A stretch of DNA of 64,000 nucleotides, taken from assembly GCF_014230315.1 (NCBI RefSeq), contig NZ_JACLAW010000002.1, positions 310,001 through 374,000 on the forward strand. The letters are read 5' to 3'. This stretch comes from Novosphingobium flavum. GTDB lineage: Bacteria; Pseudomonadota; Alphaproteobacteria; Sphingomonadales; Sphingomonadaceae. Below, piece after piece: positions 27,169 to 36,818 of this stretch. Under the pieces are notes generated by a model. That model was given only the letters and a program-made list of their open reading frames with translations, did not search any database and was not told where the DNA came from. Position 1 is the stretch's first letter, and every line of letters starts with the position of its first letter. Both the position numbers and the translations under genes were made by a program.

Positions 27169-28636
27169 GACCGCTTCTTCGCCCTTCGATGATCCGGATG
27201 CTGCCGGGCTGGTAGCGAAAGACACCCCCGGCGACAACGCCGCTCCGCTCTCGATCAGCGCTATTTCCGCCCTGCTCAAGCGCACGGTGGAGGATCGTTT
27301 CGGTTTCGTGCGGGTGCGGGGCGAACTTTCCGGGGTCAAGCGGGCGGCCTCGGGCCATGTCTATCTCTCGCTCAAGGACGAAAGCGCCCGGCTCGACGGG
27401 GTAATGTGGCGCGGCAATGCGCAGCGCCTCGGCTTTATGCCGGAAGACGGGGTGGAGGTGATCGCCACCGGCAAGCTGACTACTTATCCCGGCCGTTCGA
27501 ACTACCAGATGGTGATCGACCGGATGGAGATCGCGGGCGAGGGCGCCCTGCTCGCCCTGCTGGCCAAGACCAAGGCCCGGCTCGAGGCCGAGGGCCTGTT
27601 CGATCCCCGCCGCAAACGTCCGATCCCCTTCCTGCCGCAAGTGATCGGCGTCGTCACCTCGCCCACCGGCGCGGTGATTCGCGATATCCTGCACCGGCTC
27701 GCTGACCGCTTCCCCAGCCACGTGGTCGTCTGGCCGGTGCTGGTCCAGGGGCAGGGCGCCGCAGAGCAGGTGGCTTCTGCCGTGCGCGGCTTTTCCGCGC
27801 TTCCCGCCGGGGGCAGGGTGCCCCGGCCCGATCTCGTCATCGTCGCGCGCGGCGGCGGCTCGATCGAGGACCTGTGGTCGTTCAACGAGGAGGTCGTGGT
27901 CCGCGCCATCGCCGCCTCGACCATCCCGGTGATCAGCGCGGTCGGGCACGAGACCGACACCACGCTGGCCGATTTCGCTGCCGACCGCCGCGCGCCAACC
28001 CCCACCGCCGCCGCCGAAATGGCCGTGCCGGTCCGCGAGGAACTCGCCGCCCAGATCGCCGAACTGGCCTATCGCAAGCGCCGCTGCGCCCTGCGTCCGG
28101 TCCAGCTCGGGCGCGAGCGGCTGGAAGCCCGTGCCCAGCGCCTGCCCCGGCCCGAGGTGCTGGTCGAGGCCCGCGCCCAGAAGCTCGACGATCTGGCCGA
28201 ACGGCTGCGGCGCGGCCTGTCCGACCGGATAGTGATCGCCCGCGACCAGCTTAACCGCAGCGCCGGGCGCCTTTCCGCGCCGCTGCTCTCCGCGCAGGTC
28301 CGCCACGCCCGGCAGAACCTCGCCGCCGTGCGCCTGCGCGCCGAAGACCTGACCCGGCGCATCGACCATGCCCGCGAACGGCTCGTCGCGCTTGACCGGC
28401 TGCGCCTCCAGCTCGATCCGCGCGCGCCCCTGAAACGCGGCTATGCCCTGGTCACGGGTCCCGATGGCCACGTCGTCCCGGGCAAGGCCGCCGCCGCCGC
28501 CCTTGCCGCGATGACCCTCGAATTCCACGACGGCGCCCTGACCGTCGCGCCCACTGCCGGAACCGGGCCGGCCACCCCGCGCCCGCCCCGCTCCGCCCCA
28601 AAGCCGCCCTCCGCCACACAGGGCGATTTGTTCTGA
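27161..28636 (+). CDS. xseA: exodeoxyribonuclease VII large subunit
   Basis: A 491-residue large subunit of exonuclease VII. N-terminal OB fold ([28 protein letters not shown]), then the catalytic domain ([17 protein letters not shown] [61 protein letters not shown]), then a long coiled region. The C-terminal tail is Pro/Ala-rich. ATG at 27161 or 27167 are both possible; they lie across the purD start codon. The xseB small subunit is not in this window. Confidence 0.96.
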   Translation: MFMTASSPFDDPDAAGLVAKDTPGDNAAPLSISAISALLKRTVEDRFGFVRVRGELSGVKRAASGHVYLSLKDESARLDGVMWRGNAQRLGFMPEDGVEVIATGKLTTYPGRSNYQMVIDRMEIAGEGALLALLAKTKARLEAEGLFDPRRKRPIPFLPQVIGVVTSPTGAVIRDILHRLADRFPSHVVVWPVLVQGQGAAEQVASAVRGFSALPAGGRVPRPDLVIVARGGGSIEDLWSFNEEVVVRAIAASTIPVISAVGHETDTTLADFAADRRAPTPTAAAEMAVPVREELAAQIAELAYRKRRCALRPVQLGRERLEARAQRLPRPEVLVEARAQKLDDLAERLRRGLSDRIVIARDQLNRSAGRLSAPLLSAQVRHARQNLAAVRLRAEDLTRRIDHARERLVALDRLRLQLDPRAPLKRGYALVTGPDGHVVPGKAAAAALAAMTLEFHDGALTVAPTAGTGPATPRPPRSAPKPPSATQGDLF

Positions 28637-28662
28637 GCGGCGCCTGCTGCTAGAATGCCGCG

Positions 28663-28869
28663 ATGCTGATGAAGAACGCTTCGGACCGTCCCGCCACCCT
28701 CCATTTCGAGGCCAACGGATTTCGCGTCATCACCCACGGCAGCCACGTGATCTGCGCGGTCAGCGGCAAGGCCATATCGCTGGAGGAACTGCGCTACTGG
28801 TCGGTCACCCGCCAGGAAGCCTACGCCTCGCCCGAACTTGCCACCCAGCGCCTGCTCGGCAAGGCCTGA
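28663..28869 (+). CDS. DUF2093 protein
   Basis: A 68-residue protein matching the short alphaproteobacterial DUF2093 family: LHFEANGFRVITHGSHVICAVSGKAISLEELRYWSV spans most of the domain. Function unknown. It lies 26 bases after xseA and 4 bases before the M23 peptidase gene, probably one operon. Confidence 0.85.
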   Translation: MLMKNASDRPATLHFEANGFRVITHGSHVICAVSGKAISLEELRYWSVTRQEAYASPELATQRLLGKA

Positions 28870-28873
28870 CCCC

Positions 28874-29719
28874 ATGCGGGCGGACCGGCGCGACGCGCTT
28901 GCCCTGATCGGCGGCGGGTTCGCCGTGCTCTCCGGCCGCGCCTACGCCCAGACCGCCCCCGCGCTGGCCCTCACCGCCAGCCGCCTGACGCAAGGCGGCT
29001 GGGCGCGCGGGCAAGCCAGCCCCGGCCTCGCGCTCGATCTCGACGGCGCCCCGGTCCGCAGCGATCCCACCGGCCTCTTCCTGATTGCCTTCGACCGCGA
29101 CGCCAAGCCCGCCGCCCTCATCACCGGCAAGCTCGACGGCCGTCCGGTTGCGCGTCTGCCGCTCACCATCAGCCCGCGCGCGTGGCAGATCGAGAATGTC
29201 GACACCCCGCTGCGCCCGCCCGCCGTACCGAGCGAGGAATTCCAGCGCATCCGTGCCGGCGAAATCGCCCAGATCGCCGAGGCGCGCTCGCACAAGATCC
29301 AGTCCGACGGCTGGCGCCAGCAGATGATCCGCCCGGTGCCGGGCCGCATTTCCGGCCGCTTTGGTGCCCAGCGGATCTACCGGGGCGAACCCGGCTCCTA
29401 CCACACCGGGCTCGACCTCGCCGCCGCCACCGGCACGCCGATCCTCGCTCCGGCCGACGGGGTGGTGATCCTCGCCGCCGAGACGCCCTTCACCCTCGAG
29501 GGCAAGCTCCTGATGATCGATCACGGCATGGGCCTGTCGAGCGCGCTGCTCCACTGCTCGGCTCACAAGGTGAAGCGGGGGGACCGGGTAGCCCAAGGGC
29601 AATCGGTTGCGGAAGTGGGCATGACCGGGCGCGCCACCGGCCCCCACCTGCACTGGGGCCTGCGCTGGGGCGATGCCCGGCTCGATCCATTGCTGTTCCT
29701 TCCCGAGGCCGCAATGTAA
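28874..29719 (+). CDS. M23-family peptidoglycan endopeptidase
   Basis: A 281-residue exported LytM-type metallopeptidase. A twin-arginine-like or Sec signal (RADRRDALALIGGGFAVLSG...AYA) starts the protein. The C-terminal M23 domain carries the zinc motifs HTGLDLA and HLHW. It should cleave peptide cross-links in the periplasm or activate an amidase. Third gene of the xseA-DUF2093 unit. Confidence 0.88.
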   Translation: MRADRRDALALIGGGFAVLSGRAYAQTAPALALTASRLTQGGWARGQASPGLALDLDGAPVRSDPTGLFLIAFDRDAKPAALITGKLDGRPVARLPLTISPRAWQIENVDTPLRPPAVPSEEFQRIRAGEIAQIAEARSHKIQSDGWRQQMIRPVPGRISGRFGAQRIYRGEPGSYHTGLDLAAATGTPILAPADGVVILAAETPFTLEGKLLMIDHGMGLSSALLHCSAHKVKRGDRVAQGQSVAEVGMTGRATGPHLHWGLRWGDARLDPLLFLPEAAM

Positions 29720-30018
29720 CCTGTCCGGCAATATTTATTTACACGAACATTGCCCAAATCGCGCCGGGCGCGAGTCTCCTCCGAACCTCTTGTTAACCAT
29801 TACTCCCTATGTCCGACCCTGCGGATGGGTCCGATCCGAAAGGAAATGATTACCATCCGAAATTAGTTGCCGAGCCGGCCCGCGCGGGTAGATGTCCCAA
29901 ATCAGGACGGAAATCGCGGGCCGACAAGGCCGTGGTTGCACACTTTCGCCGGGTCAGGGGCCCGGCGGCGAACGCGATAGGGCTAAACGGCGCGCGTCTC
30001 GCGGACAGGGGGTCAGAC
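29720..30018. other. 299-bp gap upstream of the TonB-dependent receptor
   Basis: The first third is relatively AT-rich and holds GTTAACCATTA at about 29790-29800, like a CtrA half-site, so a promoter is plausible here. An in-frame ORF extension of the receptor begins at 29809 but lacks signal-peptide character. Nothing else recognised. Confidence 0.4.
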
Positions 30019-33000
30019 GTGAAGACAGGGGTTCGTAACATCATCCGCCATGGCGCCGCGCCGCTTGCCCTCGGCATCGGCCTGTGCTCCGGCTTGGCCC
30101 ATGCGCAGGAAGCGCCGGGCGCCGCCGCGGACGACAGCATCATCGTCACCGGCACCCGCATCCGCCTGCCCAACCTGACCAACCCGGAACCGACCGTCAC
30201 GATCTCGGCGGACTATTTGCAGGACCGCGGCCTGACCAACGTCGCCGACGCGATCAACGAAAGTCCCGGCGTGCGCGGCTCGACCACGCCGCAGGGCCTC
30301 CAGACGGTGTTCGGCCAGGGGATGAACTTCACCAACCTCTACGGCCTCGGGGTCAACCGCACGCTCGTGCTGGTCAACGGCAAGCGCCAAGTTTCCTCGC
30401 TTGTCCCCTCGCTCAGCGGTACGCCCGGCACCCCGGTCGATCTCAACACGATCCCCACCATCCTGGTCGACCGGATCGACCGCGTGGGCATCGGCGGCGC
30501 CCCGGTCTACGGCACCGATGCAATCGCCGGCACGGTCAACCTCATCCTCAAGCGCCGCTTCACCGGCCTCGATCTCTCCGCCACCTCCGGGATCACCGAG
30601 GAGGGCGACAATTTCCGCATCAATCTCTCGGCCGTCGGCGGTTTCGACTTCGCCGAAGGGCGCGGCAACATCACCGGTGCGATCAGCTATGACCGTTCCG
30701 ACGGGGTGCTCTACAACGACCGCTGGTTCTACCGCGCCGGCGTCGTCGCCACGGCCAACCCCACCTCGGCGCTCGCCGCCGCGCTCGGGCCCAGCGGCCG
30801 CACTGCTGCCACCGACGGCCGCCTCAACCCGAACATCGGCTTCAACGACAGCACGACCGACGGCTATCCCGGCACGGTCCTGATCCTCAACCAGACCCGC
30901 CCGACGCTTTCGACCAACGGTGTGCTCTCGGCCGGCAACAAGGCCTTCGCCCTGCAGTTCGATTCGGGCAGCAACCTCGTCGCCTTCAACACCGGCACCC
31001 TGTTCGGCTCCGCGCTCAGTGCCGCCAGCACCGGGGTTGCCGGATTCACCGCCAATTCGGCCGTGCGCGCCTCGGGTGGCGATGGCTTCAAGCTCAACGA
31101 TTACAACCAGATCGTCTCGGGCGTGAAGCGGCTGAACACCGCGCTGTTCGCCACCTACGATCTGGGCGATCACCTGCGCCTCAGCCTCGATGGCACCTGG
31201 TCGCACAGCACCGGCGACCAGCTGGTCACCCAGCCCAGCTACAATTCGGCGATCAACACCGGCCGCTCGGGCGCCCTGCAGTTCCTGGTCACCAACCCGT
31301 TCCTCTCGGCCCAGGCCAAGCAGGCCCTCGCCAATGCCGGCTACACCACCAATTTCACGATGAGCCGGGTCAACACCGACCTGACCGATCCCTCGGGCAA
31401 GACCACCAGCGACGTCTATCGCGGCGTGGCCAGCCTCGAAGGCGATTTCAGCTTCGGTGGCCGCAGCTTCAACTTCGAGGCCTATCTGGACTACGGCCGC
31501 ACTGATGTGGTCGACTACTATCAGGATCTCGACCAGCAGAAGTTCATCAACGCGATCAACGTCGCCTCGGTGAACGGCCAGATCGTCTGCACCACCGCGC
31601 AGACCGCCACGGTGATCTCGATCACCAGCGCGACGCTGGTCACCCCGGTCGCCGATTCGGCCTGCCAGCCGCTCAACCTGTTCGGTTCGGGCGCTGCCTC
31701 GCAGGCCGCGCTGGCCTATATCCGGCACGACACGGTCAACCGCTCGCGGCTCGAACAGTTCGTCGCCAACATCAACGTCGGCGGCTCGCCGTTCGATCTC
31801 AATTCCAATCCGGTTTCGTTCAACGCGGGCTTCGAGCATCACGCCGAAACCGGCAGCTTCACGCCCGATACCTTCATCCAGCAGGGGCTCGGCCGCCTGG
31901 CGGCGGTGCAGCCGCTGTCCGGCACTTACCAGCTCGATGAGGAATTCGGCGAAGTCCTCGTCCCGCTGGTGACCCCGGCCAACAACTGGCTGATCTCCAA
32001 GCTCGAAGCCTTCGCCCGCGTTCGTCAGGTCAACAGCTCCTCGGCCAAGGGCGATTTCACCGCGTGGTCCGTCGGCGGGGCCTTCGCTCCGGTGTCCGAC
32101 ATCGAGTTTCGCGGCAACGTGACGCGCTCGTTCCGCGCGCCCTCGATCGTCGAGCTCTATTCGCCCCGTACGGTCAGCACCGCTGTCTCCGTGTACGAAC
32201 CCTGCGCCGCCGCCAATATCAACGCCGGCTCAAGCCCGGCCGTGCGCGCCGCCAACTGCGCCGCCTTCATCGCCAAGTACGGCCAGCCCGCCGCCGGCAC
32301 GGTCACCGTCGCCGGCTATACCGGGGGCAATCCCAATCTGCACAACGAACGGGCCGACAGCTTCACCTATGGCGTGATCCTGCGCCCTCGCATGGTGCCC
32401 GGCCTCTCGATCGCGGTCGACTACGTCAATATCAAGGTCAAGGACCCGATCACCTTCCTCGGCGCGGGTAGTGCGGCCACCAGTGGCATTGCCCAGAGCT
32501 GCTTCGACAATCCCACCTTCAACACGGCCGATCCCGCCAACGGCAACGTTTATTGCTCGCTGATCCAGCGCACCTCGACCGGCGCCATCCTCAACGATCC
32601 GGGCAACCCGGGCGTGACCATCGGCTACGTCAACGGCCAGCGCATCACCATGGACGCGGTGCAGGCCACGGTCGACTATGTCACCGGGCTTGACCGGATC
32701 GGCCTTAACGGCTCGCTGGGGCTGGGCGCGGACATGTTCTTCCTGCGCAACCGGCTGGTCGACATTACCGGCGTGGCCCCCACCCAGTCCGAAGGGCTGG
32801 TCGGCGATCCCAAGTTCCAGGGCCAGCTGCGCTTGCGCTATGCGGCCCCCGCGTGGGGCCTGTCGACCAACGTCAACGTCACCGGGGCACAGGCTCTCGC
32901 CTATACCCAGCGCGGCCCCAGCCCGAACGACACGCGCGAGATCGATCACTACGATCCCTATGCCACGGTCGATGCCTCGATCTGGCTGAGCACGGCCGAC

Positions 33001-33153
33001 AGGTTCCGCCTGACCTTCTCGGTCACCAACCTGTTCAACCGGATAGGCCAGTCCTACTTCGGCTACTACATCCCCGGCGCCAACAGCACGGCGGGCTCGA
33101 TCAACGATGCCCTCGGCCGCCGCTTCACCATCTCCGCGCGCAAGCGCTACTGA
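30019..33153 (+). CDS. TonB-dependent outer membrane receptor
   Basis: A 1044-residue receptor. A signal peptide ends near AHAQ (residue 32). The plug domain starts with DDSIIVTGTRIRLPNLTNPEPTVTI, with LTNVADAINESPGVRG and the LVNGKRQVSS motif; GTDAIAGTVNLILKRRF closes the plug. The rest is the 22-strand barrel, ending in the usual aromatic-rich C-terminal strands (RFTISARKRY). Family style is that of large sphingomonad receptors for siderophores or plant/oligosaccharide compounds; the ligand is unknown. GTG at 30019 is chosen because it places the signal peptide at the N-terminus and follows AGGGGG. Confidence 0.9.
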   Translation: MKTGVRNIIRHGAAPLALGIGLCSGLAHAQEAPGAAADDSIIVTGTRIRLPNLTNPEPTVTISADYLQDRGLTNVADAINESPGVRGSTTPQGLQTVFGQGMNFTNLYGLGVNRTLVLVNGKRQVSSLVPSLSGTPGTPVDLNTIPTILVDRIDRVGIGGAPVYGTDAIAGTVNLILKRRFTGLDLSATSGITEEGDNFRINLSAVGGFDFAEGRGNITGAISYDRSDGVLYNDRWFYRAGVVATANPTSALAAALGPSGRTAATDGRLNPNIGFNDSTTDGYPGTVLILNQTRPTLSTNGVLSAGNKAFALQFDSGSNLVAFNTGTLFGSALSAASTGVAGFTANSAVRASGGDGFKLNDYNQIVSGVKRLNTALFATYDLGDHLRLSLDGTWSHSTGDQLVTQPSYNSAINTGRSGALQFLVTNPFLSAQAKQALANAGYTTNFTMSRVNTDLTDPSGKTTSDVYRGVASLEGDFSFGGRSFNFEAYLDYGRTDVVDYYQDLDQQKFINAINVASVNGQIVCTTAQTATVISITSATLVTPVADSACQPLNLFGSGAASQAALAYIRHDTVNRSRLEQFVANINVGGSPFDLNSNPVSFNAGFEHHAETGSFTPDTFIQQGLGRLAAVQPLSGTYQLDEEFGEVLVPLVTPANNWLISKLEAFARVRQVNSSSAKGDFTAWSVGGAFAPVSDIEFRGNVTRSFRAPSIVELYSPRTVSTAVSVYEPCAAANINAGSSPAVRAANCAAFIAKYGQPAAGTVTVAGYTGGNPNLHNERADSFTYGVILRPRMVPGLSIAVDYVNIKVKDPITFLGAGSAATSGIAQSCFDNPTFNTADPANGNVYCSLIQRTSTGAILNDPGNPGVTIGYVNGQRITMDAVQATVDYVTGLDRIGLNGSLGLGADMFFLRNRLVDITGVAPTQSEGLVGDPKFQGQLRLRYAAPAWGLSTNVNVTGAQALAYTQRGPSPNDTREIDHYDPYATVDASIWLSTADRFRLTFSVTNLFNRIGQSYFGYYIPGANSTAGSINDALGRRFTISARKRY

Positions 33154-33176
33154 ACAGGGGGCGCACCGCCTGAGCG

Positions 33177-33208
33177 AAGGGCCGGTTCCGCAAGGGGCCG
33201 GCCCTTTT
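33177..33208 (+). terminator. intrinsic terminator of the TonB-dependent receptor gene
   Basis: Stem AAGGGCCGG / CCGGCCCTT (33177-33185 and 33198-33206), 12-base loop, then TT. It lies 23 bases after the receptor stop and just ahead of mosaic repeat copy 4. Confidence 0.75.
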
Positions 33209-33226
33209 CGTTGGGACCGGCCGCGC

Positions 33227-33392
33227 CTGCGCGAAGCGGATCAAATGTTGGACTGAAGAACAGGGATATAGGCAGGGGTTGATACCCCTGCACGCCAGTT
33301 CGTCTCCCGGCGATGGGGTGGCTCTCAGCGGCAGCCTTCGACACGACATTGGCGCCGGGAGACGATTCGGGGTCTGGGGCGATGGCCCCAGA
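33227..33392 (+). repeat. mosaic palindromic intergenic element, copy 4 (complete)
   Basis: Small stem region TGCGCGAAGCGGA (33229-33241), module A GCAGGGG-TTGATA-CCCCTGC (33272-33291), module B perfect 12-bp arms CGTCTCCCGGCG (33301-33312) and CGCCGGGAGACG (33353-33364), module C TCTGGGGC-GATG-GCCCCAGA (33373-33392). It is the best-preserved copy for module B. Confidence 0.88.
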
Positions 33393-33475
33393 AATCCTCT
33401 TTTGCCAGCTTGCTGAATTCCTGCGCTGCGCGCGGCTGGCTCCCGCGAACCTGGCGCGCGGATCGCAGACAAGCG

Positions 33476-33503
33476 AAAAGGCGCGCCGGTCACCCGGCGC
33501 GCC
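33476..33503 (-). terminator. intrinsic terminator of rpmB
   Basis: Stem GGCGCGCCGG / CCGGCGCGCC (33480-33489 and 33494-33503) with a 4-base loop, followed on the minus strand by TTTT. It lies 23 bases after the rpmB stop. Confidence 0.85.
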
Positions 33504-33526
33504 CTTCAGCCGACGAGCCTTGCGGC

Positions 33527-33817
33527 TCAGGCGGCGATAGCGGCCTTCTTGGCCAGCTCGCGCTTCACCTTGAGGGCGCGCGGGCTGAGCTTGCCGTCCG
33601 AGGTCTTGAGCAGCCAGTTGTCGAGGCCGCCATTGTGCTCGACCGAGCGCAGGCCGTGCGTCGACACGCGGAACTTGAAGCTGCGGTCCAGGCCTTCCGA
33701 CAGAAGCGTGACGTTCTGCAGGTTGGGCAGGAACACGCGCTTGGTCTTGTTGTTGGCGTGGCTGACGTTGTGGCCGATCTGGCGACCCTTGCCGGTCAGT
33801 TCGCAAATACGGGACAT
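33527..33817 (-). CDS. rpmB: 50S ribosomal protein L28
   Basis: L28 of 96 residues with the standard start [29 protein letters not shown] and [12 protein letters not shown]. The basic C-terminal extension ([14 protein letters not shown]) is typical of alphaproteobacteria. Single gene with its own terminator, divergent from tadA. Confidence 0.97.
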   Translation of the reverse strand: MSRICELTGKGRQIGHNVSHANNKTKRVFLPNLQNVTLLSEGLDRSFKFRVSTHGLRSVEHNGGLDNWLLKTSDGKLSPRALKVKRELAKKAAIAA

Positions 33818-33930
33818 GGCTAAACTCGCTGTGAGAATCTGTGATCCGTTTCCGGAGGAAGCGCGCCCTTACCGATTCACCCTCCCAAGGTCAAGTTGTC
33901 CCCGGCTATTTAGCGGGTTAGGACGGCATC

Positions 33931-34386
33931 ATGACCAAGTGGCCACTTCCCGAACCGATGCGCCTCGCGCTTGAAGCCGCGCGCGCCGGGGCGGGCGAGG
34001 GGGAAGTGCCGATCGGCGCGGTTCTGGTCAAGAACGGCGCGGTGATCGCCTCGGCGCACAACCAGCCCCGCACGCTGAGCGATCCCACCGCCCATGCCGA
34101 GGTCCTTGCGATTCGCGCCGCCGCCCAAGCACTTGGCACCGAACGGCTCGAAGGCTGCGAGCTGTGGGTCACGCTGGAGCCCTGCGCGATGTGCGCCGGG
34201 GCCATTTCACACGCCCGAATCGCCCGGGTCTATTACGCCGCGCCCGATCCCAAGGGCGGCGCGGTCGAACATGGCGCGCGGGTGTTCGAGCAGCCGCAGT
34301 GCCTGCACCGCCCCGAAGTCTATTCCGGCATGGGCGAGGCCGAGGCGGCCGACCTCCTGCGCGGCTTCTTCCGCGAAAAACGCTAG
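33931..34386 (+). CDS. tadA: tRNA adenosine(34) deaminase
   Basis: A 151-residue zinc deaminase converting A34 to inosine in tRNA-Arg(ACG). Active-site motifs are HAE (His55, Glu57) and PCAMC (Cys85, Cys88), followed by ISHARIARVYY. An AGGA ribosome binding site precedes the ATG. Its TAG stop overlaps the convergent RNase T2 stop by 4 bases. Confidence 0.94.
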   Translation: MTKWPLPEPMRLALEAARAGAGEGEVPIGAVLVKNGAVIASAHNQPRTLSDPTAHAEVLAIRAAAQALGTERLEGCELWVTLEPCAMCAGAISHARIARVYYAAPDPKGGAVEHGARVFEQPQCLHRPEVYSGMGEAEAADLLRGFFREKR

Positions 34387-35075
34387 GCCCCGCGCCAGAT
34401 CTTCAGCGCCCGCGAATCGGCCGGGCCCAGCGTATCGCGCTGGCAGGCTACGGGGCGATACTGCCGGTTGTGGCAGATCCTCAGTTCGCGCAGCCAGCCG
34501 GTGCTACTCACCAGCACGCCGATCGCCTCGCGCTTCAGCCCCGGATTGGCCGCGATCACCGCCTGCCTGAGAGCGCCCACCGTCAGCCCCGGCCGGAAGG
34601 AGAGCTTCGCCGCGTCCGGCCACTGGAAGCGCGCATAGACATGCCGGGCAATCGCCCAATAGGCCTCGGGCGTCGTCGCCATGCAGGAGCCGTGCTTGGC
34701 CCATTCATGCTCGATCAGCCACGGCACCGGGGTGGTGCACAGGCTGCGCCGCACGGTATCGACGGAAGGCCGCGGCAGCAGTGCGCACCACTGCGGCGGC
34801 GGTCCGGCGGCCGCCTCGGGCCACAATCCATGGAGAACGAAGCCGAACCGGCCATTGCGCCCCGAACACTGCATCGAATCCCGGTCGCGCGCCCCCCGGC
34901 AATATTCCGGCGACCAGCTGACCGCCAGGGTATAGCCCGCCACCGGCACCTTGCGCACCGGCCCGTCGGGCCTGACCGGCTCTACCGGCGCGATCCGCTC
35001 GGGTATGCTGCATTGATAGGCCTGCGCGAGGGCAGGCGCCGGGACCAGCGCCAACAGGGCCAGCACCGCCCTCAC
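34383..35075 (-). CDS. secreted ribonuclease T2
   Basis: A 230-residue exported RNase of the T2 family. The signal peptide covers about residues 1-18 (VRAVLALLALVPAPALAQA). Both conserved active-site segments are present: LHGLWPE (81-87) and HEWAKHGSC (123-131), with catalytic histidines at 82 and 128. Eight cysteines suit disulfides in the periplasm or outside. GTG at 35075 overlaps the nadC stop as GTGA and gives a proper signal peptide. Confidence 0.9.
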   Translation of the reverse strand: MRAVLALLALVPAPALAQAYQCSIPERIAPVEPVRPDGPVRKVPVAGYTLAVSWSPEYCRGARDRDSMQCSGRNGRFGFVLHGLWPEAAAGPPPQWCALLPRPSVDTVRRSLCTTPVPWLIEHEWAKHGSCMATTPEAYWAIARHVYARFQWPDAAKLSFRPGLTVGALRQAVIAANPGLKREAIGVLVSSTGWLRELRICHNRQYRPVACQRDTLGPADSRALKIWRGA

Positions 35076-35929
35076 AGCGGCGTGAAATCCAGACCGATGT
35101 CCGCCGCCGGAGCGCTCTGGGTCAGCCGCCCGACCGAAACGTAGGTCACGCCGCACGCGGCAATCGCCCCGATCGTGTCGAGCCGCACCCCGCCCGAAGC
35201 CTCGGTCGGCACGCGCCCCGCCACCAGGGCCACGGCCTCGCGCAGGGTGTCGGGGTTCATGTTGTCGAGCAGGAGGTGGGTGGCGCCGGCAGCGAGCGCG
35301 GGGGCGATCTGGTCGAGCGAGTCGACCTCGCAAATGATGTCCTTGACGCCCGCCGCCCGGGCGCAGCCGATTGCCTGGCCGACGCTGCCGGCCACGGCGA
35401 CGTGGTTGTCCTTGATCATCGCCGCGTCCCACAGCCCGAGCCGGTGGTTCTGCGCCCCGCCGGTCCGCGTGGCATACTTCTCGAGGTGCCGCAGCCCCGG
35501 GATGGTCTTGCGGGTATCGAGCAGGATTGCGTTCCCGCCCATCGCGTCGACATAGTCCCGGGTCATCGTCGCGATGCCCGAAAGGTGCTGCACCGTGTTG
35601 AGCGCCGAACGCTCGGCCGTGAGCATGGCCCGCGCCTTGCCCGAAAGCCGCATCAGGTCGGTCCCCGCCGGCACGACCGCTCCCTCGGGGTGAAGGATCT
35701 CGATCTCCACCTCGGGATCGAGCGCGCGGAAGAAGGCCTCGGCGATCGGCAGCCCGCAGACCACGATGGCATCGCGGCTGTCCATCACCCCGGCAAAGCG
35801 CGCCCCGGCGGGAATCACGCTCTCGCTGGTCACGTCATGCCCGCCGCCGGGCCAGCCCTCGCCGAGGTCTTCGGCCAGGGTGGCGGACACGAATGCGGCA
35901 AGGTCGAAACCGGGAACGGAGAAGGTCAT
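35072..35929 (-). CDS. nadC: nicotinate-nucleotide pyrophosphorylase (quinolinate phosphoribosyltransferase)
   Basis: A 285-residue enzyme making nicotinate mononucleotide from quinolinate in NAD synthesis. Typical segments are LAEDLGEG, ERSALNTVQHLSGIATMT, LDTRKTIPGLRHLEKYAT, GGAQNHRLGLWDAAMIKDNH and EASGGVRLDTI. Coupled to RNase T2 by overlap. nadA and nadB are not in the window. Confidence 0.96.
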   Translation of the reverse strand: MTFSVPGFDLAAFVSATLAEDLGEGWPGGGHDVTSESVIPAGARFAGVMDSRDAIVVCGLPIAEAFFRALDPEVEIEILHPEGAVVPAGTDLMRLSGKARAMLTAERSALNTVQHLSGIATMTRDYVDAMGGNAILLDTRKTIPGLRHLEKYATRTGGAQNHRLGLWDAAMIKDNHVAVAGSVGQAIGCARAAGVKDIICEVDSLDQIAPALAAGATHLLLDNMNPDTLREAVALVAGRVPTEASGGVRLDTIGAIAACGVTYVSVGRLTQSAPAADIGLDFTPL

Positions 35930-35969
35930 GGCCAGCGTTTCGCCGAGCGCGCCGCTCAGCGCAAGACCA

Positions 35970-36764
35970 TCAATGAACGAACCGCGCCACCACGTCGCGA
36001 TAGGACCGGCTCACCTTCACCTGTGCGCCCGAATCCAGCACGAGGAAGCATTCGCCGTTGGTATGCGGCTTCACCTGCCGCACCTGGTTGAGGTTGACGA
36101 TGGTCGAGCGGTGGACCCGCTGGAACACGCGCGGGTCGAGCCGCCGTTCCAGGTCCTTCATCGTCTCGCGCAGGATCAGCGAATTGTCGGCCGTGCGGAT
36201 GCACATGTAGTCGCCCGCCGCCTCGATATGCTCGATCGAATCGACGTCGACCCGGAAGATCTGCCCCCGGTCCTTGATGTTGATGAGCTTTTCGTAGCGG
36301 CCCGCCCCGTCGCCCTCCTCGGGCATGGTGTCGATCGCGTCGGGCGCCACTTCGGCCAGCACGCTCTTGAGCTTCTCCGCCTCTTCGGCGCTGCGCTTTT
36401 CGGCAAGGCGCGTGCGCACCCGCTCCAGCGTGTCGGCGAGGCGGTCCTCGTCCACCGGCTTCATCAGGTAGTTCACGGCATTGGCCTCGAAGGCGCGCAC
36501 CGCGTGCTCCTGGTAAGCGGTCACGAAGACGAACAGCGGCGGTTCGATCTCCATCACCCCCTTGACCACCGAGAACCCGTCGAACCCCGGCATCTGGATG
36601 TCGAGGAAGACGAGGTCGGGCTTTTCGGTCTTGATCTTGCGGATCGCCTCGCGCCCGTTGGAGCAGGTGTCGATGATCTCGACGTCCGGGAACTTCTCGA
36701 GCCGCAGCTGCAAGCCCTGGATCGCTAGTTTCTCGTCATCGACGAGGATCGTGCGAATCGTCAT
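35970..36764 (-). CDS. LytTR-family response regulator
   Basis: A 264-residue response regulator. The N-terminal receiver has the acidic pocket (DDE 9-11), phospho-acceptor Asp55 in FLDIQMPG and the conserved Lys in LMKPVDEDRL. The C-terminal LytTR domain (about 160-264) binds DNA; it includes IEAAGDYMCIRTADNSLILRETM and FQRVHRSTIVNL. Its partner kinase lies just upstream on the same strand. Targets are unknown. Confidence 0.92.
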   Translation of the reverse strand: MTIRTILVDDEKLAIQGLQLRLEKFPDVEIIDTCSNGREAIRKIKTEKPDLVFLDIQMPGFDGFSVVKGVMEIEPPLFVFVTAYQEHAVRAFEANAVNYLMKPVDEDRLADTLERVRTRLAEKRSAEEAEKLKSVLAEVAPDAIDTMPEEGDGAGRYEKLINIKDRGQIFRVDVDSIEHIEAAGDYMCIRTADNSLILRETMKDLERRLDPRVFQRVHRSTIVNLNQVRQVKPHTNGECFLVLDSGAQVKVSRSYRDVVARFVH

Positions 36765-36818
36765 TTAGTCAAACCTTCCTTGCTCCCGCTCCCTTTACGG
36801 ACGGGGGCGCGATTGGTT

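Noticed and set aside
29809..30018. Extended N-terminus for the TonB-dependent receptor
   Set aside because: The extra 70 residues are charged and would precede a clear signal peptide, and the GTG at 30019 has its own ribosome binding site.
30013..31842. Minus-strand 609-codon frame opposite the TonB-dependent receptor
   Set aside because: Antisense shadow of a receptor with recognisable plug and barrel motifs.
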